DNA of 64,000 nucleotides from a gamma proteobacterium endosymbiont of Lamellibrachia anaximandri (GTDB lineage Bacteria > Pseudomonadota > Gammaproteobacteria > Chromatiales > Chromatiaceae), in the NCBI GenBank assembly GCA_016756855.1, contig JAESPD010000005.1, positions 1 through 64,000 of the forward strand, written 5' to 3'. The notes under the pieces are model-generated. The model had not been told where the DNA came from. It saw only the letters and a list, made by a program, of their open reading frames with translations, and searched no databases. Positions 8,838 to 17,270 of the stretch are shown here, one piece after another. Positions within the stretch are counted from its first letter, which is position 1, and the number at the start of each line of letters is the position of its first letter. The position numbers and the translations under genes were made by a program.

Positions 8838-10103
8838 TCAGGCTGCGTCAATGACCGTTTTTTCCATCTTGGTCTTGCGTTCCTGCCACTTTTTCACCTC
8901 TTCGTCCCAATGATCAGTGCGAACGTAGGAGTTTTCCCGTGGATGCATAACCATATTGGGGTCGATCTCCAGGCCAATACCCTCCAGGAAGTTAACCAGG
9001 CCGATACGCTCGATCATCTCCCCGGCGCGCTCATGTTCCAGGGCATTTTCGGCAAAAAAATCCACCGTCTCCTCTGCAAGCTGCTGGAGCTTCCGATAGT
9101 CCTCCCCGGTCTCCAGTTTCATGAAGGGCACCACGACGGAACCAAACAGGTCACCGATCTTCAAGGTGCGTTTGCCACCGATCAGGATAGTGGCACCCTT
9201 GTCATCACCCGGCGACAGCGCTTTTGGCATCACGTTCAGGCAGTGCATGCAGCGGACGCAGTTCTTGTTGTCCACCTCCAGCGTGTCGTCATCATCGAGG
9301 GAGAGCGCGTGGGTGGGACAACGGGCGATAACCGTATTGTTGAGGTATTTGCGTCCTTTCTTGGCGACGTAGTTCTTAACCTCCAGCTGATCCACCTTCA
9401 TGTCGTCTCGCCAGGTGCCGATGACAGCGAAATCGGAGCGCTCGATGGCGTTCACACAGTCATTTGGGCAGCCTGAAACCTTGAATTTGAACTTGTAGGG
9501 CAGGGCTGGCCGATGCATTTCATCGATAAAATCGTTTATCAGTAACCGATGGATCTTGTGTTCATTGGCACAGGATTGTTCACAGCGGCCTGAGCCTACG
9601 CAGGACTGAGCGGTACGCATACAGGGGCCTGCGCCACCCAAGTCAAATCCATACTCATTGATCTCGTTGAAGAAGCTTTGGGTGTTCTCAGTGGTGGCGC
9701 CGATAAACATGATATTGCCGGTTTGGCCGTGGAAGGTGACTAAACCAGAACCGTATTTTTCCCAGCTGTCAGCCAATTTCAACAAAATTTCGGTGGTGTA
9801 GTAGTTGCCTGCCGGCGGCTGAACCCGCAGTGTGTGAAACTCCTTCGACTTCGGATATAAATCCCCTACCTCGGAGAAGCGGGGAATAATACCTCCACCG
9901 TAACCGTAGACGCTGACGGTGCCGCCCTTCCAGTAGCCTTTGCGGGTTTCATAGGAGTGTTCTAGTTGACCCAGCAGATCATTCGTCATCTCATTGATCC
10001 GCTTATCCGGATGCTTATCCCGCAACCGTTTGATTCCCTTGACGAAACTTGGCCACTCCCCCTCTTCAAGCTGGTCAATCATCGGCGTGTCATGGATCTT
10101 CAT
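8838..10103 (-). CDS. dsrA: Reverse-type dissimilatory sulfite reductase alpha subunit
   Basis: Catalytic alpha subunit of the rDsr enzyme, 421 residues. The ATG at 10103 is preferred because GAGG sits seven bases before it; a GTG four codons earlier (10115) is the other option. The [4Fe-4S]-sirohaem ligands are visible as a CX5C pair (Cys168, Cys174) and a CX3C pair in GCPNDC (Cys212, Cys216). The ferredoxin insertion has Cys262 and NCVRCMHC (282, 285, 288). The KRLRDKHPD and SYETRKGYWKGG regions are typical of the oxidative clade. It is transcribed with dsrB alone. All known catalytic ligands are intact, so the pair looks functional despite its isolation from the rest of the dsr gene set. 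A Fur-box-like palindrome overlaps the predicted promoter. Confidence 0.96.
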   Translation of the reverse strand: MKIHDTPMIDQLEEGEWPSFVKGIKRLRDKHPDKRINEMTNDLLGQLEHSYETRKGYWKGGTVSVYGYGGGIIPRFSEVGDLYPKSKEFHTLRVQPPAGNYYTTEILLKLADSWEKYGSGLVTFHGQTGNIMFIGATTENTQSFFNEINEYGFDLGGAGPCMRTAQSCVGSGRCEQSCANEHKIHRLLINDFIDEMHRPALPYKFKFKVSGCPNDCVNAIERSDFAVIGTWRDDMKVDQLEVKNYVAKKGRKYLNNTVIARCPTHALSLDDDDTLEVDNKNCVRCMHCLNVMPKALSPGDDKGATILIGGKRTLKIGDLFGSVVVPFMKLETGEDYRKLQQLAEETVDFFAENALEHERAGEMIERIGLVNFLEGIGLEIDPNMVMHPRENSYVRTDHWDEEVKKWQERKTKMEKTVIDAA

Positions 10104-10132
10104 TAAAAGCCTCACACTTGACGGGAAATAAG

Positions 10133-10154
10133 AATGCGAATCACTCTTATTATA
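10133..10154 (-). promoter_or_regulatory. Predicted dsrAB promoter with Fur-box-like palindrome
   Basis: On the minus strand a TATAAT (10149-10154) sits about 46 bases upstream of the dsrA ATG, with a TGC in extended -10 position and no good -35. Overlapping it is a near palindrome, AATGCGAATCACTCTTATT on the plus strand (10133-10151), inside a longer 10-bp inverted repeat (AATAAGAGTG / CATTCTTATT, one mismatch, 5-base spacer). It matches a 7-1-7 Fur half-site pattern of the TGAGAAT-N-ATTCTCA kind at about 11 of 14 positions. The inverted repeat is directly visible; assignment to Fur or another Fe- or redox-responsive regulator is inference. Confidence 0.45.
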
Positions 10155-10325
10155 AGCTAGCAGGTTTAATGGAGAGTTTTATATAACCAATGGGATAGCG
10201 AAGGGGGGATTGACCTTGTTCTACAGAAGGTTTACTCGTCTCATGCCGGCCATGCCTGCTGTTCGTCTGGAGAGAGTGGATGAGTGCCGGTTCAGGGGGA
10301 GAGCCTCTCATCGACTCCCGGCGGA

Positions 10326-10880
10326 TTATCGTTGTTCAGGGAGGATTATTTCAGCCTTTTCACCCATGGCCGTCCGCATCTCCCGAATCGATGGAGGACG
10401 CGCCCAGATCATATCCTCCAACACGCCCCGGCAGGTCAGGCGCATGACCTCAGGTTGGAGGTCGGAACTGATCCACATGTGTACGCCACGAAAAACCATC
10501 GGTACGCCGCCATCGAGACCCGCCAGATTGAGACCCGCCACCATCAGGGGGGCATCCAACATAACGACCTGCGCCATCTCCCGCTGTAGCCGGCTGACGA
10601 TGAAAGACTCAGGTCTAATCTCCTGCGCATCCTCCGAAAGAGATTGAATCTCAAAATTGCAGTTGGGAAGATAACGATCCATCTTCGCCTTACTCACTAC
10701 AGCACCACCCTGCAGATAGACACGGGTCTGCCCGGCAGGCACAAACAGGGACTCCTTAAGGACAATCGTGGTTCCCACCGAAGGCATCCCATAAACATCC
10801 GATTCACCACCGCTAACCCTGTCGAAACCTGCACAGCCCGCCAGCAATAACAGTACAGCTATAGCAAGTGACGTATTCAT
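10326..10880 (-). CDS. Predicted lipoprotein of unknown function
   Basis: Protein of 184 residues. The start ATG at 10880 has a perfect GGAGG five bases upstream. The N-terminus MNTSLAIAVLLLLAGC is a signal peptide with a lipobox (L-A-G-C, Cys16), so the mature protein should be lipid-anchored. The mature part is mixed alpha/beta with two further cysteines (near residues 74 and 150) and no domain I recognise. It lies 47 bases downstream of the RNase II-family gene on the same strand and may share its transcript, with dsrAB 222 bases further on. Function unknown. Confidence 0.75.
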   Translation of the reverse strand: MNTSLAIAVLLLLAGCAGFDRVSGGESDVYGMPSVGTTIVLKESLFVPAGQTRVYLQGGAVVSKAKMDRYLPNCNFEIQSLSEDAQEIRPESFIVSRLQREMAQVVMLDAPLMVAGLNLAGLDGGVPMVFRGVHMWISSDLQPEVMRLTCRGVLEDMIWARPPSIREMRTAMGEKAEIILPEQR

Positions 10881-10927
10881 TCAAACCTCCCTATCAGCCC
10901 AGTGTAGACCAAAGGACTGGATCAACT

Positions 10928-12742
10928 TTAGCCCAGCACACTGAAATAGCAGGCCAGATCCGGCAGATCAATCTCACGCGGTTTGAGACGGATCGTCTCA
11001 TTGAGTCCCGGTGCACTTTTCACCCTGACCTTGGTGTCCATACCGAGTTCAGGAATCATTACCGTTGCCCGCTCACCCTCCCTGGCAACGACTACCGCTT
11101 CACCCTGCCAATCCGGATTGTCGCGCAAAAAAACCAACCGCCAGTGGCTGTTGGAGAGACGTTCCGACTTGCGGATTGCAGCACTGCCAACCTCAGCCAG
11201 TCCTATTCGCTCCGATATGGCGTGAATATCGAGTGGATCTTCACCCCGCAGGTGGGCCCGTAGCTGCTGATGAGTCAACAGATCAGAATAGCGTCTCAAT
11301 GGACTGGTCGCCCGGATATAACATGCCAGACCAAGGCCTGAATGGGGCTCGGGTTGGGTCTTGACCTGGCTGGGCTTGAACTTCCTTCGGTAGGCGAACA
11401 TTGCCGCCATCCCTTCCGGAGTCGACGGCTCATCAGGCGGTGCCTGGGTGGCAAACGGTACCGGAATGTCTCTATCGATACAGTAACGGCCCACCGCCTC
11501 TCCCGCCATCAGCATCAGATCCATCACCATCTCACGGCTCTTCAGCGGGGGCAGCGGCGTCACCCGGACGCCTGCATCGTCGACCCTGATCTTCACCTCT
11601 GGCAGATTGATGAAGGCGGCGCCTGCTGCTGCACGACGCTTCCGGTAGATCTGTGCCTTGCGCTGTAATTCGGCAAAAGGCGCATCAAACAAACGCTGGT
11701 CAGCATCCTGATAGCTTATCCGGGTCACTTTCAGGCGGGTGAGTTGGATCTCTATATCATCGATCTCTCCCGTATCAGAGAGCGAAAAACCGATCGACAG
11801 CGCCGGTGACTCAGCCTCCAGTCCGAGCCCCAGTCGATGGGTCAGGCCAGGCGGCAACATGGATATGACCTGTTCCGGAATATAGAGATTAGCGCCGCGG
11901 TTACGTGCATCCAGGTCCATCTCGCTATCGGGGTGCACCAGTGCGGCAACATCCGCAACATGCACCCAAATACGCTCGCCGTCGAGACTGACGGCATCAT
12001 CCGGGTCCTTATTGCCCTCATCGTCGATGGCGTATGCAGGCAGGTGGGTCAGATCGAGCCGGGACTCATCCGGCAGCATGGGTATCTCATATTCCGGTGT
12101 CTCCGGATTGATGCCGAAACGGCGCGGATAGGGGTTCTCATTCTCTGTCCAGTAACTGGTCTTCACCAGCAGCCTGTGCGCATTGACCTGTGTCTCCTGA
12201 AAACCCAGCGCTTTGAGAATCCGGCTGTTGCTGCGCGTCCCCAGGGCCAGAGCCTCCACCTCGCCCAGCGGCTTGCGGTCCTCATCCACCAACTCGCCAC
12301 GGTTGACCCGGTCGACAAAGGCAGTCCAGGCCGTCTCAGCAGCCTCTTTGGCCTCGCGTCGTTCACGCTCTGCCTGCACTTCTGACGCCGCTCTGGGGGT
12401 GATGGCCTGAGGCCCTCCCGCAAAATAGAGACCATCCGCCACCACTTCCCAGGCAGCCCAGGCGGTCGCCGGGGTGTAGTCGTCAAACAGCAGTTCAGTA
12501 AACTCCTGAATCTCGGTGGTACTCTCCTCCAGCAACTCCCAGTTCTCCTCGATCTCTCCCGTCTGGGGGGTGAGATCCTTCAGACTGGCAAGAGGACCGG
12601 GGTGCAGCAGGACGATATCCTTGGTCCTGACTCGCTTGGTTTTGCCCCCTTCCAACTCGATAGTGATCTTTTCGCTGACTTCAACCACTTTAGCGGGACG
12701 TATTTTATACAGGACCAGACTGCCTGCTGCGGGACTACTCAT
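10928..12742 (-). CDS. RNase II / RNB-family 3'-5' exoribonuclease
   Basis: Single-strand-specific 3'-5' RNA hydrolase of the RNB family, 604 residues from the ATG at 12742 (GGA upstream); the frame stays open for another 29 codons, but these lack family character. The N-terminal region holds an OB-like segment (VLYKIRPAKVVEV) and a linker. The RNB catalytic core carries the metal-binding aspartates in DDEGNKDPDDAVS and HVADVAALVHPDSEMD, then SPLRRYSDLLTHQQ with the conserved arginines. A short S1-like domain follows at the C-terminus. It is close in size to E. coli RNase II, but its N-terminal part diverges, so it is named only to family. It is divergent from ygfZ. Confidence 0.88.
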   Translation of the reverse strand: MSSPAAGSLVLYKIRPAKVVEVSEKITIELEGGKTKRVRTKDIVLLHPGPLASLKDLTPQTGEIEENWELLEESTTEIQEFTELLFDDYTPATAWAAWEVVADGLYFAGGPQAITPRAASEVQAERERREAKEAAETAWTAFVDRVNRGELVDEDRKPLGEVEALALGTRSNSRILKALGFQETQVNAHRLLVKTSYWTENENPYPRRFGINPETPEYEIPMLPDESRLDLTHLPAYAIDDEGNKDPDDAVSLDGERIWVHVADVAALVHPDSEMDLDARNRGANLYIPEQVISMLPPGLTHRLGLGLEAESPALSIGFSLSDTGEIDDIEIQLTRLKVTRISYQDADQRLFDAPFAELQRKAQIYRKRRAAAGAAFINLPEVKIRVDDAGVRVTPLPPLKSREMVMDLMLMAGEAVGRYCIDRDIPVPFATQAPPDEPSTPEGMAAMFAYRRKFKPSQVKTQPEPHSGLGLACYIRATSPLRRYSDLLTHQQLRAHLRGEDPLDIHAISERIGLAEVGSAAIRKSERLSNSHWRLVFLRDNPDWQGEAVVVAREGERATVMIPELGMDTKVRVKSAPGLNETIRLKPREIDLPDLACYFSVLG

Positions 12743-12863
12743 ACGGATTCCAATAGTGTTTGGTGGTGTTGTACGAAACCACACCACGATGGACGTTTCG
12801 TACCCTTGACGATGGGGTATGATACGCACAGAACAGGAGCAAACTCAGGAGTCCGTCCGCACC

Positions 12864-13868
12864 ATGAACACACAGTGGTCAGCATTCATGCAGTCACGCC
12901 CGGCCTCGGTCGTACAGCCCACCGGCGAGGTCTGTATTTTGAACGATCTCTCCCACTTTAGCCTGCTGCGGGTCAGCGGAGAGGATGCAGAAGGTTTTCT
13001 GCAGGGTCAGATGACCAATGACATGCGCGAAGTCACCGCCGGGCACAGTAACCTCTGCGGCTGGTGTACAGTCAAAGGCCGCATGCTGGCAAATTACCGG
13101 GCGCTGCGCCAGGGTGATGACTTTCTCCTGCAAACACCTGCCGGGAATATGGCTGTAAGCCTCAAACGACTGCAGATGTTTGTGATGAGATCCAAGGTCA
13201 CTATCACTGATGCGAGTGACGAACTGGTTCGTTTCGGATTCACCGGAAACTGCGCGGAGGCGCTTCTGCAACCCCATTTCGCCGATCTACCCGGTGAGGC
13301 AAACAGCGTGGTGGAGCAGAACAACCTCATCCTGATCCGCCTGTCCGGTGAGCTACCCCGCTTTGAGATTATCGGCCCGGTGGATGAATCGATCAGTCTC
13401 TGGGAGGCCCTGGAATCCGAAACCACAACAGGTGATAGTCACTATTGGGCGCTACAGAATATCCGGGCCGGGATTCCAACCATCTTTCCGGAGACCGCAG
13501 AAGCATTCGTTCCCCAGATGACCAACATGCAGCTTGTCGATGGCGTCAGCTTTACCAAAGGGTGCTATACCGGCCAGGAGGTGGTGGCACGCATGCACTA
13601 TCTGGGCAAACTCAAGCGCCGCATGTACCTGGCCCACGTTTCCGGAGATATCGATCCGAAGCCGGGCGACGCGCTCTACGCGGCCGATAGCCATTCGGGC
13701 CAGGGCGCCGGTAAGGTCGTGGACGCTCAAGCCGCTGACGGCGGATTCGACCTGCTGGTGGTTATCGAGGTCGCCAACGCGGAAAACGAAAAGATCACAT
13801 TGGGTGAAACCGGGCCTGCATTGGAGATTCGCAATCTGCCTTATGAATTTACTTCAGAATCCGAGTAA
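12864..13868 (+). CDS. ygfZ: YgfZ-type folate-binding Fe-S cluster maturation protein
   Basis: Tetrahydrofolate-binding protein related to GcvT that helps make or repair certain Fe-S enzymes. The protein is 334 residues from the ATG at 12864, which gives the normal MNTQWSAFM beginning; an ATG at 12819 would add 15 atypical residues. The diagnostic motif KGCYTGQEVVARMHY (about residues 232-246), with its essential cysteine, is intact. The N-terminal half shows FLQGQMTNDM and GWCTVKGRMLANY, both typical of the family. It is followed 96 bases later by an HDOD-domain gene on the same strand. In a cell making DsrAB, whose clusters are oxygen-sensitive, such a factor fits, but it is common in proteobacteria anyway. 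Confidence 0.92.
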   Translation: MNTQWSAFMQSRPASVVQPTGEVCILNDLSHFSLLRVSGEDAEGFLQGQMTNDMREVTAGHSNLCGWCTVKGRMLANYRALRQGDDFLLQTPAGNMAVSLKRLQMFVMRSKVTITDASDELVRFGFTGNCAEALLQPHFADLPGEANSVVEQNNLILIRLSGELPRFEIIGPVDESISLWEALESETTTGDSHYWALQNIRAGIPTIFPETAEAFVPQMTNMQLVDGVSFTKGCYTGQEVVARMHYLGKLKRRMYLAHVSGDIDPKPGDALYAADSHSGQGAGKVVDAQAADGGFDLLVVIEVANAENEKITLGETGPALEIRNLPYEFTSESE

Positions 13869-13964
13869 CCCTGCCGCTAACAGAGAGGAACCGACCATAT
13901 CACCATGCGGCCATGCGGTTACACATTGACCCGCAATAACCACCAGGAATAACAAGACACGGAT

Positions 13965-14804
13965 ATGATTGACGAAAACGCCTTTCTAGACTCTATCTTC
14001 AAAGCCATCGACGAACATAGACTGACCCTGCCGACGCTACCGGAGGTTGCATTACGGGTCAGGGATGCGGTCGAAAGCGAAGACTCCACGGCCCAGCAGA
14101 TCGCCAAAATCGTCGCCACCGATGCCGCACTCTCCGCCCGCCTCCTACAGGTCGCCAACAGCCCGCTCTATCGTGGACGCAATCCTATCGACAACCTGCA
14201 GATGGCGGTAGCAAGGCTGGGTACACGGCTGGTGCGCAGTCTGGTAGTCAGCCTGATCATGCAGCAGATCTTCCAGGCCACCTGCGATATCCTCGACAAA
14301 CGTTTTCGGCAGCTCTGGGAAGAGAGCGTACAGATTGCCGCCATCAGCAGAGTGTTGGCGCAGAATATCAAACACCTGGATAGAGAACAGGCGATGCTTG
14401 CAGGGCTGATCCACAATATCGGCGCCCTTCCTGTGCTGACCATGGCGGAACACTCTCCGGAATTGATCAGTGATCAGGAAGAGCTTGACCGTGTTATCGA
14501 GGCCCTGAGTCCCAGGATCGGCAAACGCATTCTCGAAGACTGGGATTTTCCTGAATCCCTGATCAAGGTGCCAGCACACTTCCAGGATCTTGGTTATGAT
14601 GGGGGTACCCAAGCGGACTATGTCGACGTCGTCCTTGTCGCCCGTCTGCAGACCGCCTTGGGTAACGACCACTCTCTTGACAATGAGGATTGGGGCATCA
14701 TCCCTGCCTTCGCAAAGGTGGGCCTGGAACCCGAGATCAACGTAGTGGATATCGAAGGGGTCGAAGAAGAGGTGAAAGAGGTCGAAGTGATGTTTCTATC
14801 CTAG
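13965..14804 (+). CDS. HDOD-domain signalling protein
   Basis: Cytoplasmic protein of 279 residues made almost wholly of one HDOD domain (about residues 15-220). It opens with LPTLPEVALRVRDAVES and continues with IAKIVATDAALSARLLQVANSPLYRG, both diagnostic of the family. It lacks the full catalytic HD metal ligands, as HDOD proteins normally do. Such proteins act in signalling, for example with chemotaxis or c-di-GMP systems, but no enzyme activity is established. The acidic C-terminal tail (EGVEEEVKEVEV) is distinctive. An ABC exporter pair starts 12 bases after it, so co-transcription is likely. Confidence 0.85.
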   Translation: MIDENAFLDSIFKAIDEHRLTLPTLPEVALRVRDAVESEDSTAQQIAKIVATDAALSARLLQVANSPLYRGRNPIDNLQMAVARLGTRLVRSLVVSLIMQQIFQATCDILDKRFRQLWEESVQIAAISRVLAQNIKHLDREQAMLAGLIHNIGALPVLTMAEHSPELISDQEELDRVIEALSPRIGKRILEDWDFPESLIKVPAHFQDLGYDGGTQADYVDVVLVARLQTALGNDHSLDNEDWGIIPAFAKVGLEPEINVVDIEGVEEEVKEVEVMFLS

Positions 14805-14816
14805 TACTCTACCCAG

Positions 14817-15698
14817 GTGATAATTGAGGTAAAAGATCTAACCAAACACTATGCCGGTCTCAAGGCGGTGGATGGCATCAGCTTCACTATCCCCCAGGGC
14901 ATCTGCCTTGGTCTGCTAGGCCCTAACGGCGCAGGAAAGACCACTACAGTAGAGATGCTGGAAGGCATTCTGCGCCCCTCCTCAGGCACCATTCTCTACA
15001 AGGGCGCGCCTTTGGGCGCCGAGTTCCGCAACGAAGCGGGCATCATGTTTCAGCATACTGCCCTGCAGGAGCACATCACAGTCCGTGAGGTGCTGAAACT
15101 CTTCCAGCAGTTTTATCCCCGAACCCGACCTCTGGATGAGTTGATTGAGATCTGCGCATTGGGCGAGTTTCTCGAACGGGACACCCGCAAACTCTCCGGC
15201 GGCCAACGCCAGCGACTGTTGCTGGCGATTGCCCTGATCAACAACCCCGAGATCGTCTTCCTGGATGAACCCACGACCGGACTGGATCCCCAGTCGCGGC
15301 GCAACCTCTGGGAGCAGGTCAGGCGGATCAAAGGGGAGAACAAGACCCTGGTACTCACCACTCACTATATGGAAGAGGCCTATGAACTCTGCGATGAGAT
15401 CCTGATCATGGATCACGGCAAGATCATAGCCCGTGGCGTACCCCGGGAGCTGCTTGCCGAACACTACAAAAATTCGATTCTCACCCTTCCCGCAGATGCG
15501 CTGCCGACAGACTTCAAACCTGACCCGGGATCCAGCCTCCATCCACGGGGGGACCGGGTGGAGATTCTTTCCAAGGAGGTGAACACCAGCATCGAGCATC
15601 TGATCAAACAGCAGGTTTCACTGACTCACTTGCTGGTACGCTCCCCCACCCTGGAAGACCTGTTCCTTGAATTGACCGGCCACTCTCTGCGATCCTGA
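14817..15698 (+). CDS. ABC-2-type transporter ATP-binding subunit
   Basis: ATPase subunit of 293 residues with a GTG start at 14817. All nucleotide-binding motifs are present: Walker A in GPNGAGKTTT, the signature LSGGQRQRLL, Walker B IVFLDEPTTGLD and the switch histidine in LTTHYMEEA. A C-terminal extension of about 80 residues resembles the regulatory tail of CcmA/NatA-type exporters. It is followed 3 bases later by the permease gene, so the two form a two-component ABC-2 exporter. The substrate cannot be deduced. The upstream HDOD gene is probably in the same operon. Confidence 0.92.
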   Translation: MIIEVKDLTKHYAGLKAVDGISFTIPQGICLGLLGPNGAGKTTTVEMLEGILRPSSGTILYKGAPLGAEFRNEAGIMFQHTALQEHITVREVLKLFQQFYPRTRPLDELIEICALGEFLERDTRKLSGGQRQRLLLAIALINNPEIVFLDEPTTGLDPQSRRNLWEQVRRIKGENKTLVLTTHYMEEAYELCDEILIMDHGKIIARGVPRELLAEHYKNSILTLPADALPTDFKPDPGSSLHPRGDRVEILSKEVNTSIEHLIKQQVSLTHLLVRSPTLEDLFLELTGHSLRS

Positions 15699-15701
15699 AC
15701 T

Positions 15702-16700
15702 ATGTCACCACACCGTTTTCTTGCCCTTCTCAAGGCCCGCAATCAGGAGTTTCTGCGGGATCGCACCGCGCTTGGCTGGAATATCATCATGCCGGTGCTG
15801 ATCGTCATCGGCTTCGCCTTTGCCTTTGGTTCCGAGGAACAGGACCTCTACAAAGTAGGCGTCCAGGGAGAAACAGCGGATAACAGCAGACTGGAAACCT
15901 TTCTTACCACCCGCCATATCCAGTTTATACCTATCGAGTCACAGACTGATGCGATCACCAAGGTGGACCGCCATCAACTGGATATGCTTATAGACATCCC
16001 AGGCAACCACTACTGGGTCAACAGCAGCTCAGCCAAGGGGTATATCCTGGAACAGCTGCTGGACGGCAGCGAACTGCAGAAAGAGTCGGTAAGCGGCAAG
16101 GAGATCCGCTACGTGGACTGGGTGATTCCCGGTGTACTGGGAATGAACATCATGTTCAGCTCCCTTTTCGGTGTCGGTTATGTGATCGTGCGGTACCGCA
16201 AGAACGGCGTCCTGAAGAGGCTCAGCGCCACGCCACTGACAGCATTTGAATTCCTTCTGGCGCAGATCGTCTCCCGGCTGTTGATGATCGTCGCATTTAC
16301 CACCTTGGTCTATATCGGCACCGATCTGCTCATCGGATTCCGCATGTATGGCTCCTACTGGCTGCTTCTAACGGTTCTCATCCTGGGCGGACTGAGCATG
16401 ATCAGCGTCGGCCTGTTGATCGCGGCGCGCATGACCAGCGAGGAGGCTGCCAACGGCTTGTTGAATCTGATCAGCTGGCCGATGATGCTGCTCTCCGGCG
16501 TCTGGTTCTCCCTGGAAGGCTCTCATCCACTGGTACAGCAGTTAGCCCTTGCCCTGCCCCTGACCCATATGATCGACGCCGCCAGGGCGATCATGATCGA
16601 CGGCGCAGGTCCGGCTGAGATCTGGCACCAGCTCACCGCTCTCACCGGCTTTAGTGTTATCTTTATCTGGATTGGGGCCAAAACCTTCCGTTGGGAGTAG
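15702..16700 (+). CDS. ABC-2-type transporter permease subunit
   Basis: Inner-membrane permease of 332 residues. TM1 lies at about 26-43 (ALGWNIIMPVLIVIGFAFAF) and is followed by a soluble extracytoplasmic domain to about residue 145. A cluster of five helices follows, with the LKRLSATPLTAFEFLLAQ turn and the LISWPMMLLSGVWFSLE segment characteristic of ABC-2 permeases. Its start lies 3 bases after the ATPase stop. It is the membrane partner of the preceding ATP-binding protein; export substrate unknown. The deaminase gene starts 5 bases downstream. Confidence 0.9.
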   Translation: MSPHRFLALLKARNQEFLRDRTALGWNIIMPVLIVIGFAFAFGSEEQDLYKVGVQGETADNSRLETFLTTRHIQFIPIESQTDAITKVDRHQLDMLIDIPGNHYWVNSSSAKGYILEQLLDGSELQKESVSGKEIRYVDWVIPGVLGMNIMFSSLFGVGYVIVRYRKNGVLKRLSATPLTAFEFLLAQIVSRLLMIVAFTTLVYIGTDLLIGFRMYGSYWLLLTVLILGGLSMISVGLLIAARMTSEEAANGLLNLISWPMMLLSGVWFSLEGSHPLVQQLALALPLTHMIDAARAIMIDGAGPAEIWHQLTALTGFSVIFIWIGAKTFRWE

Positions 16701-16705
16701 TCACC

Positions 16706-17182
16706 ATGGGTCATGGCGAGAAGGCGTTCATGCAGGAGGCGATAGATCTGGCGCGCCGGGGTGTGGAGCTGCATCACGGCGGCCCTTTCGGCGCAGTCGT
16801 TGTGCTGGATGGACGGATCATCGGCCGCGGCTGGAATCAGGTGGTCACTGACAACGACCCCACTGCCCATGCTGAGATCAATGCCATTCGCGAGGCCTGT
16901 GGACAACAGGAGAGCATGCATCTCAACGGGGCCACCCTCTATGCCAGCTGCGAACCCTGCCCAATGCGCCTGAGTGCCGCCTACTGGGCTCACATTGAAA
17001 CCATCATCTATGCGGCAGACGCCAACGATGCAGCCGGGATCGGCTTCTCCGACCAGTTTATCTGTCAGGAGCTGCAACGTCCCCCTGAAGAGAGGAAGAT
17101 CCAATCCCGACAGCTGTTACGGGAAGAGAGCTTGGCTGTCTTCCAACTGTGGAAAAACGATCAGCAACATCTCGACTATTAA
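16706..17182 (+). CDS. Zinc-dependent nucleoside/guanine deaminase family protein
   Basis: Cytidine-deaminase-fold enzyme of 158 residues from the ATG at 16706 (GGAG nine bases upstream). A TTG five codons earlier overlaps the permease and is less likely. The zinc and proton-relay motifs are HAEINAI (His and Glu) and CEPCPM (two cysteines). A bacterial guanine-deaminase-like assignment is favoured over tRNA adenosine deaminase by the ADANDAAGIGFSD segment and the C-terminal tail. It probably acts in purine salvage (guanine to xanthine). It is the last gene of the plus-strand run and is followed by a REP-like element. Confidence 0.82.
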   Translation: MGHGEKAFMQEAIDLARRGVELHHGGPFGAVVVLDGRIIGRGWNQVVTDNDPTAHAEINAIREACGQQESMHLNGATLYASCEPCPMRLSAAYWAHIETIIYAADANDAAGIGFSDQFICQELQRPPEERKIQSRQLLREESLAVFQLWKNDQQHLDY

Positions 17183-17192
17183 GCAAGTGATT

Positions 17193-17270
17193 GCCGGTTC
17201 CGCTGCGCTTGAACCGGCCTACATTTGCTGGGATCGCTTCGTAGGCCCGATCAAGCGTAGCGGATCGGGC
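17193..17270. repeat. REP-like palindrome pair, copy 1
   Basis: Two hairpins lie between the convergent deaminase and nudB genes. The first (17193-17218) has stem GCCGGTTC / GAACCGGC around CGCTGCGCTT. The second (17245-17270) has stem GCCCGATC / GATCGGGC around AAGCGTAGCG. The two loops are reverse complements of each other apart from one base, so the units lie in opposite orientation, like a BIME. Related units occur near 24.4, 43.7 and 50.6 kb. Confidence 0.85.

Noticed and set aside
8202-9476. A 424-codon open frame on the plus strand across dsrA and dsrB
   Set aside because: It is the antisense of two well-conserved catalytic genes, has no family similarity and no ribosome site; high GC at third positions keeps the frame open.
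11837-12385. 182-codon open frame on the plus strand inside the RNase gene
   Set aside because: It is antisense to the conserved RNB catalytic region with no independent support.
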